Assembly: GCF_002914585.1 (NCBI RefSeq)
Contig: NZ_PDDM01000019.1
Coordinates: forward strand, 42,398-106,397
DNA: 64,000 nucleotides
Source of the DNA: Pseudanabaena sp. BC1403
GTDB taxonomy: Bacteria > Cyanobacteriota > Cyanobacteriia > Pseudanabaenales > Pseudanabaenaceae
Reading direction: 5' to 3'
In this document: positions 60,554 to 64,000 of the stretch, in pieces
Numbering within the stretch: the first letter of the stretch is position 1
How the letters are laid out: each line of letters starts with the position of its first letter
Program-made: the position numbers and the translations under genes
Notes under the pieces: model-generated
What the model saw: the letters and a program-made list of their open reading frames with translations, nothing else
The model's database searches: none
What the model was told of the DNA's origin: nothing

Positions 60554-63061
60554 ATGAAATCAATTAAGCCTATCTATATCGCCTTACCTGCTGCGATCAT
60601 CCTTGCTGGTGCGATCGCTCATCGCACCTTAGCTCAGTCTAGCCCGATCGCTAAAACTCCACAAAATCCTAGCACTATGGTTAGAACAGGAATTCTCGAA
60701 CCAGTTAGCGATCGCACTCCTCGCGCCGAAACAAACAAAGATCGTCCTGTTGGTGGGCTGTATGTCCAAACCACCGATCGCAAGCAACAAGCTTTCACCC
60801 TAACCAATACTGATGTCAAAGGAAAAATATCTGGCAACATTTCAAGGGTAGAAGTCACCCAAACTTTTCAGAATCCCTATGACAAACCCTTAGAAGCCAT
60901 ATATGTATTCCCATTGCCAGACCAAGCGGCTGTCGATGACATGGAAATTAAGATTGGCGATCGCGTGATTAAAGGGGATATCAAAAAACGTGAAGAAGCC
61001 AAGGAAATCTATGACCGCGCCCGCAAAGAAGGACGCACTGCGGGTTTGCTAGAACAGGAACGGGATAATATCTTCACGCAATCTCTTGCCAATATCAAAC
61101 CAGGTGAACAAATCAAGGTGACGATTCGCTACACCGAAAGCCTGAAATTTGAGCAAGGCGATTATGAGTTTGTATTCCCAATGGTCGTGGGACCTCGCTA
61201 TATTCCAGGAACAGCGATCGATCCAAAGGGAAATACTACTCAAGTCCCTGATGCCTCGCGAATTACTCCACCTGTTCTGAAACCTGAAACGAGATCGGGC
61301 AATGATATTACCGTGAGCTTGCAAATTGATGCAGGCGTTCCCATTCGCAATCTTTACTCCACTTCCCATCGCATTGATGTTCAGAATAATGGCGAAACCA
61401 TGCAACTAAAATTAGCGGCTGGCGATAACATTCCTAACAAAGACTTGATTGTGCGTTACAAAATCAGTAGCGATCGCACTCAGCCCACGATCCTCACAAC
61501 CACAACCGACCAAGGCTCACACTTTGCAACTTATCTGATTCCTGCGATCGCCTATCGTGCCGATCAAATTGTACCCAAGGACGTTGTGTTTTTAATGGAT
61601 ACATCAGGTTCCCAATCTGGCGATCCGATTATCAAATCAAGGGAACTGATGCGTCGCTTTATCAATGGATTGAATCCAAACGACACCTTCACAATTATTG
61701 ATTTTTCTAGCACCACTCGCCAGCTTTCTAGCTATCCTCTCCAAAATACTGCGGCAAATCGTCAAAAGGCGATGAACTATATCGATCAAGTTGATGCTAA
61801 TGGAGGTACAGAATTAATGAATGGCATCAATGCTGTAACTAACTTCCCTTCATCATCTAATGGACGTATTCGCAGCGTGGTACTAATTACCGATGGTTAT
61901 ATTGGCAACGACAATGAAGTAATCGCTGCCGTTCAGAAAAATCTTAAACCTGGTAACCGTCTCTATAGCTTCGGTGTTGGTAGTTCCGTTAATCGCTACT
62001 TGCTAGAGCGTGTTGCCGAAATGGGGCGTGGTACATCGCGAGTCGTGCGTCAAGATGAACCAACGCAGGAAGTTGCCGAGAAGTTCTTCCGTCAAATCAA
62101 TAATCCTGTTCTCACTAATATTCAAGTGAAATGGGAAGGTGATGGCGCGGCTCCCGAAATCTATCCTAGCAATGCTCCTGACCTATTTGCGGAGCAGCCT
62201 CTAGTATTATTTGGCAAAAAGGGCGATCGCATTAACGGCAAACTCAAAATCACTGGTATCGCCGCTGGTGGTGAGCGTTACGAGCAAACCCTTGATGTGA
62301 ATTTTGAGAAGGACAATAGTAATCTCGGTATTGCCCAACTATGGGGACGCGCCCACATTAAAGATTTAATGAATCAGATGTTTGGCGGCGAAGTCAAATC
62401 TTTAGTTGATGCAGTGACTCAAACTGCTCTCAACTATCGCTTGCTCTCTCAATACACTGCCTTTGTTGCGGTGAGTGAAGAAGTGCGAGTCAATCCTGAC
62501 GGCGGTAAGGTTACAGTAAATGTTCCAGTAGAAATGCCTCAGGGCGTAACTTTTGGCGTAACCTCAGGCGAGATCGCCGATAGTCGAAGCCTCAAGCCCG
62601 CTGCCCCAAGCCCAACGACTATGCCTTCTCAGCTATATAATTCGCGAGTCAGAGTACAAGGCGGTACTACTTTTACTGGCAAGGATCAGCTTAACATTAG
62701 GCTCAGCCCTAAGGTTGATAGCGAAAACACTCCTGCCGAACCATCAAAAGTAAGTCAACAATCTACTGTATCAAAAGTCCAAATCGTGAGTATCTTAGGG
62801 ATTGCGGGTGTTGATATTAGTATTGTCCAACAAGCGATCGCGCAACAGTTGCAGTCAATCAGCGTTCCTACTGGATTCAATGGCACTGTAATCTTGGAGA
62901 TTCCAATTCAAAATGGCAGATTGACAAGATTCGTACTAGATGATGTGGCTTCGACGCTGAAGGATAAGACAATTGTGGATTTGATCAAGCGATCGCTACA
63001 AAATGTTGTCCTCCCATCAACAGCAACAGGTACTATTCGTTTGACATTGAATGTAAATTGA
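60554..63061 (+). CDS. VIT and von Willebrand factor A domain protein
   Basis: 835 residues from MKSIKPIYIALPAAIILAG (signal/anchor ~5-27); an ATG at 60527 adds nine residues. VIT domain ~60-190 (VTQTFQNPYDKPLEAIYVFPLPDQAAV, REEAKEIYDRARKEG), vWA domain ~343-515 with MIDAS DTSGSQSGD (~350), then a beta-rich region and a TonB-like C-terminal segment (VILEIPIQNGRLTRF, ~775). Inter-alpha-trypsin-like bacterial proteins of this build are exported and may bind metal or matrix; exact role unknown. No partner (e.g. sortase) nearby. Confidence 0.87.
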   Translation: MKSIKPIYIALPAAIILAGAIAHRTLAQSSPIAKTPQNPSTMVRTGILEPVSDRTPRAETNKDRPVGGLYVQTTDRKQQAFTLTNTDVKGKISGNISRVEVTQTFQNPYDKPLEAIYVFPLPDQAAVDDMEIKIGDRVIKGDIKKREEAKEIYDRARKEGRTAGLLEQERDNIFTQSLANIKPGEQIKVTIRYTESLKFEQGDYEFVFPMVVGPRYIPGTAIDPKGNTTQVPDASRITPPVLKPETRSGNDITVSLQIDAGVPIRNLYSTSHRIDVQNNGETMQLKLAAGDNIPNKDLIVRYKISSDRTQPTILTTTTDQGSHFATYLIPAIAYRADQIVPKDVVFLMDTSGSQSGDPIIKSRELMRRFINGLNPNDTFTIIDFSSTTRQLSSYPLQNTAANRQKAMNYIDQVDANGGTELMNGINAVTNFPSSSNGRIRSVVLITDGYIGNDNEVIAAVQKNLKPGNRLYSFGVGSSVNRYLLERVAEMGRGTSRVVRQDEPTQEVAEKFFRQINNPVLTNIQVKWEGDGAAPEIYPSNAPDLFAEQPLVLFGKKGDRINGKLKITGIAAGGERYEQTLDVNFEKDNSNLGIAQLWGRAHIKDLMNQMFGGEVKSLVDAVTQTALNYRLLSQYTAFVAVSEEVRVNPDGGKVTVNVPVEMPQGVTFGVTSGEIADSRSLKPAAPSPTTMPSQLYNSRVRVQGGTTFTGKDQLNIRLSPKVDSENTPAEPSKVSQQSTVSKVQIVSILGIAGVDISIVQQAIAQQLQSISVPTGFNGTVILEIPIQNGRLTRFVLDDVASTLKDKTIVDLIKRSLQNVVLPSTATGTIRLTLNVN

Positions 63062-63090
63062 CAACTGATTTTATTTGAAGTGCTTTGCGA

Positions 63091-63150
63091 TCAAACCTGA
63101 ACCACAATAATTTTTTATTGTGGTTTGTTTGATCGGAAATAGCTGTATTT
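63091..63150 (+). repeat. Family C palindromic repeat, copy 3
   Basis: CCACAATAATTTTTTTATTG TGG hairpin (63102-63123) and tail GTTTGATCGGAAATAGCTGT. The shortest stem of the three. Confidence 0.75.
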
Positions 63151-63352
63151 TTAGCGTTGCATAATCAAATTAGGCTAATCAGTGGTTTGGTGGCATTGAT
63201 GTAAATGAAGCGATCGCTTATTTTCTCTTTTCACTACTGTGAATCCCGCTCTATCGGTTTAAACTCAATTTAAGAGTAGAATTATAATTGCAAATTCTCT
63301 TAAAAATCTACAACACGAAACAATTCAAGTTTACAAAAAACTAGGAGTGTCA

Positions 63353-63898
63353 ATGAGTTTAACTCGCAGTATACTTACAATCTTGCTGATCGCCTTTGGA
63401 GCTATATTATTTGTTCTATCCATATGGATCTTTGTTACATCTCCAAATGCAGCATTTATGGCATTCCTGATTGGTTCTAGCGGATTGATTTTAGGTTACA
63501 TCGGATGGCTTTTGAGAACATCGACATCATCACAAAGCTTTATCCGCAGTTTGCTAACGACTGGACTAATTGTCTTTGGGATTGGATTGATTGTCTTAAC
63601 ATTATTTTCAACAGTAATTAGTAGCCCTATTACACCTCTAATTTCTGGCTTTATGGGATTAGCTGTTGGTGTTGGTGGATGGCTATTGCAAAAGCCTAAA
63701 AAGCCAATGAGCCTAATCCGCAATATTTCCAGGAGCATTCTGCTCACAATCGGATTGGGAATATTTGTTTCTCCAATCTTAATTTTGACCTTATACGGGA
63801 CTAATACTACATACGTAAATATTGCATTAATGCATTTCATTATTGGATTGATTATCGGACTAATTGGTTTGTCCGCAAGAAACCAAAGAAGTCAATAG
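63353..63898 (+). CDS. Six-helix membrane protein with threefold internal repeat
   Basis: 181 residues from the ATG at 63353, which has AGGAG five bases upstream; the GTG at 63347 overlaps this site. Three units of ~60 residues each begin with (S/R)xIRS or LTRSIL, a hydrophobic helix with a central G, and a second helix ending GGWLL or GWLL (units ~1-58, 59-115, 120-178). Each unit has two helices, so six in all. Not a family I recognise; could be a small channel or a structural protein. Confidence 0.7.
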   Translation: MSLTRSILTILLIAFGAILFVLSIWIFVTSPNAAFMAFLIGSSGLILGYIGWLLRTSTSSQSFIRSLLTTGLIVFGIGLIVLTLFSTVISSPITPLISGFMGLAVGVGGWLLQKPKKPMSLIRNISRSILLTIGLGIFVSPILILTLYGTNTTYVNIALMHFIIGLIIGLIGLSARNQRSQ

Positions 63899-63985
63899 AC
63901 TAGCGAGCACCAAGGGAGCATGTCACTTTTGCGAAAAAGCGAGAAAAAGGAGGGAAAATAGAATAATTTAGAGGCCAGTAAAAGC

Positions 63986-64000
63986 ATGACACCAGAACAA
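63986..64000 (+). CDS. Possible start of a next gene
   Basis: ATG ACA CCA GAA CAA (MTPEQ...) open to the window edge, with a purine-rich AGAGGCC upstream. Too short to identify. Confidence 0.3.

Overview
The window is a chromosomal segment of a cyanobacterium. HIP1 octamers (GCGATCGC) are scattered throughout, and several genes are typical of oxygenic phototrophs: the Rubisco assembly factor Raf1, a GlpX-type fructose/sedoheptulose bisphosphatase, an HHL1-like photoprotection protein, a kinase-GUN4 fusion and a DUF3155 protein. Gene content and the very hairpin-rich spacers resemble filamentous, Pseudanabaena-like lineages. That genus-level guess is inference. I see no CRISPR array, rRNA or prophage. 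The one RNA gene is tRNA-Ser(CGA).

Layout. 0-3.5 kb: 3' end of glycogen phosphorylase, a fermentative lactate dehydrogenase, a GGDEF protein and an IS1595-like transposase remnant. 3.5-10.3 kb: a giant SNF2 helicase, then two secreted thioredoxins and a CcdA-type thiol transporter, one of the thioredoxins carrying a Cys-rich octapeptide repeat. 10.6-20.5 kb: a cupin dioxygenase with a two-component pair, alanine-glyoxylate aminotransferase, a dCMP deaminase cluster, raf1, carA and a VOC protein. 20.5-32 kb: an accessory stretch with a nested MITE, livG, two tandem Rieske oxygenases, a Roco LRR-GTPase, a cluster of toxin-antitoxin modules (some decayed or chimeric), an L,D-transpeptidase and livM. 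The liv genes lie in canonical order but 9 kb apart, which suggests the accessory genes were inserted between them. 32-38.2 kb: guaB3, three response regulators in tandem (one with GGDEF), an HHL1-like gene, hemA and the second nested MITE. 38.4-51.4 kb: glpX, purF with a VOC gene, an Spx/ArsC-like gene, a P-type cation ATPase, kinase-GUN4, nrdR, DUF3155 and lipA. 51.5-57.1 kb: three tandem secreted LRR proteins and glyA. 57.1-64 kb: WD40 protein, cytoplasmic alpha-amylase, tRNA-Ser, a VIT/vWA protein and a small membrane protein with a threefold repeat.

The most unusual layer lies between the genes. The spacers carry several families of short non-coding repeats built from long, nearly perfect hairpins. 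Family A (115-133 bp) has CAGCAATTCTCATTA-like ends and two internal hairpins, and three copies are flanked by perfect, different 9-bp direct repeats; one sits inside another palindrome that becomes perfect again when the insert is removed. Family E is a ~145-bp element that in two inverted copies (20.8 and 37.8 kb) carries a 176-bp second element with 7-8-bp target duplications, while a third copy (57.1 kb) is the empty site. Families B, C and D are multi-hairpin repeats of 60-125 bp. A further class consists of palindromes whose stems differ at each site but are self-complementary, with a GC-rich core and often a GGTTTT-like tail; many sit at gene ends, sometimes including the stop codon, so they probably also act as transcription terminators. 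I regard this hairpin-element system as the best candidate for something undescribed.
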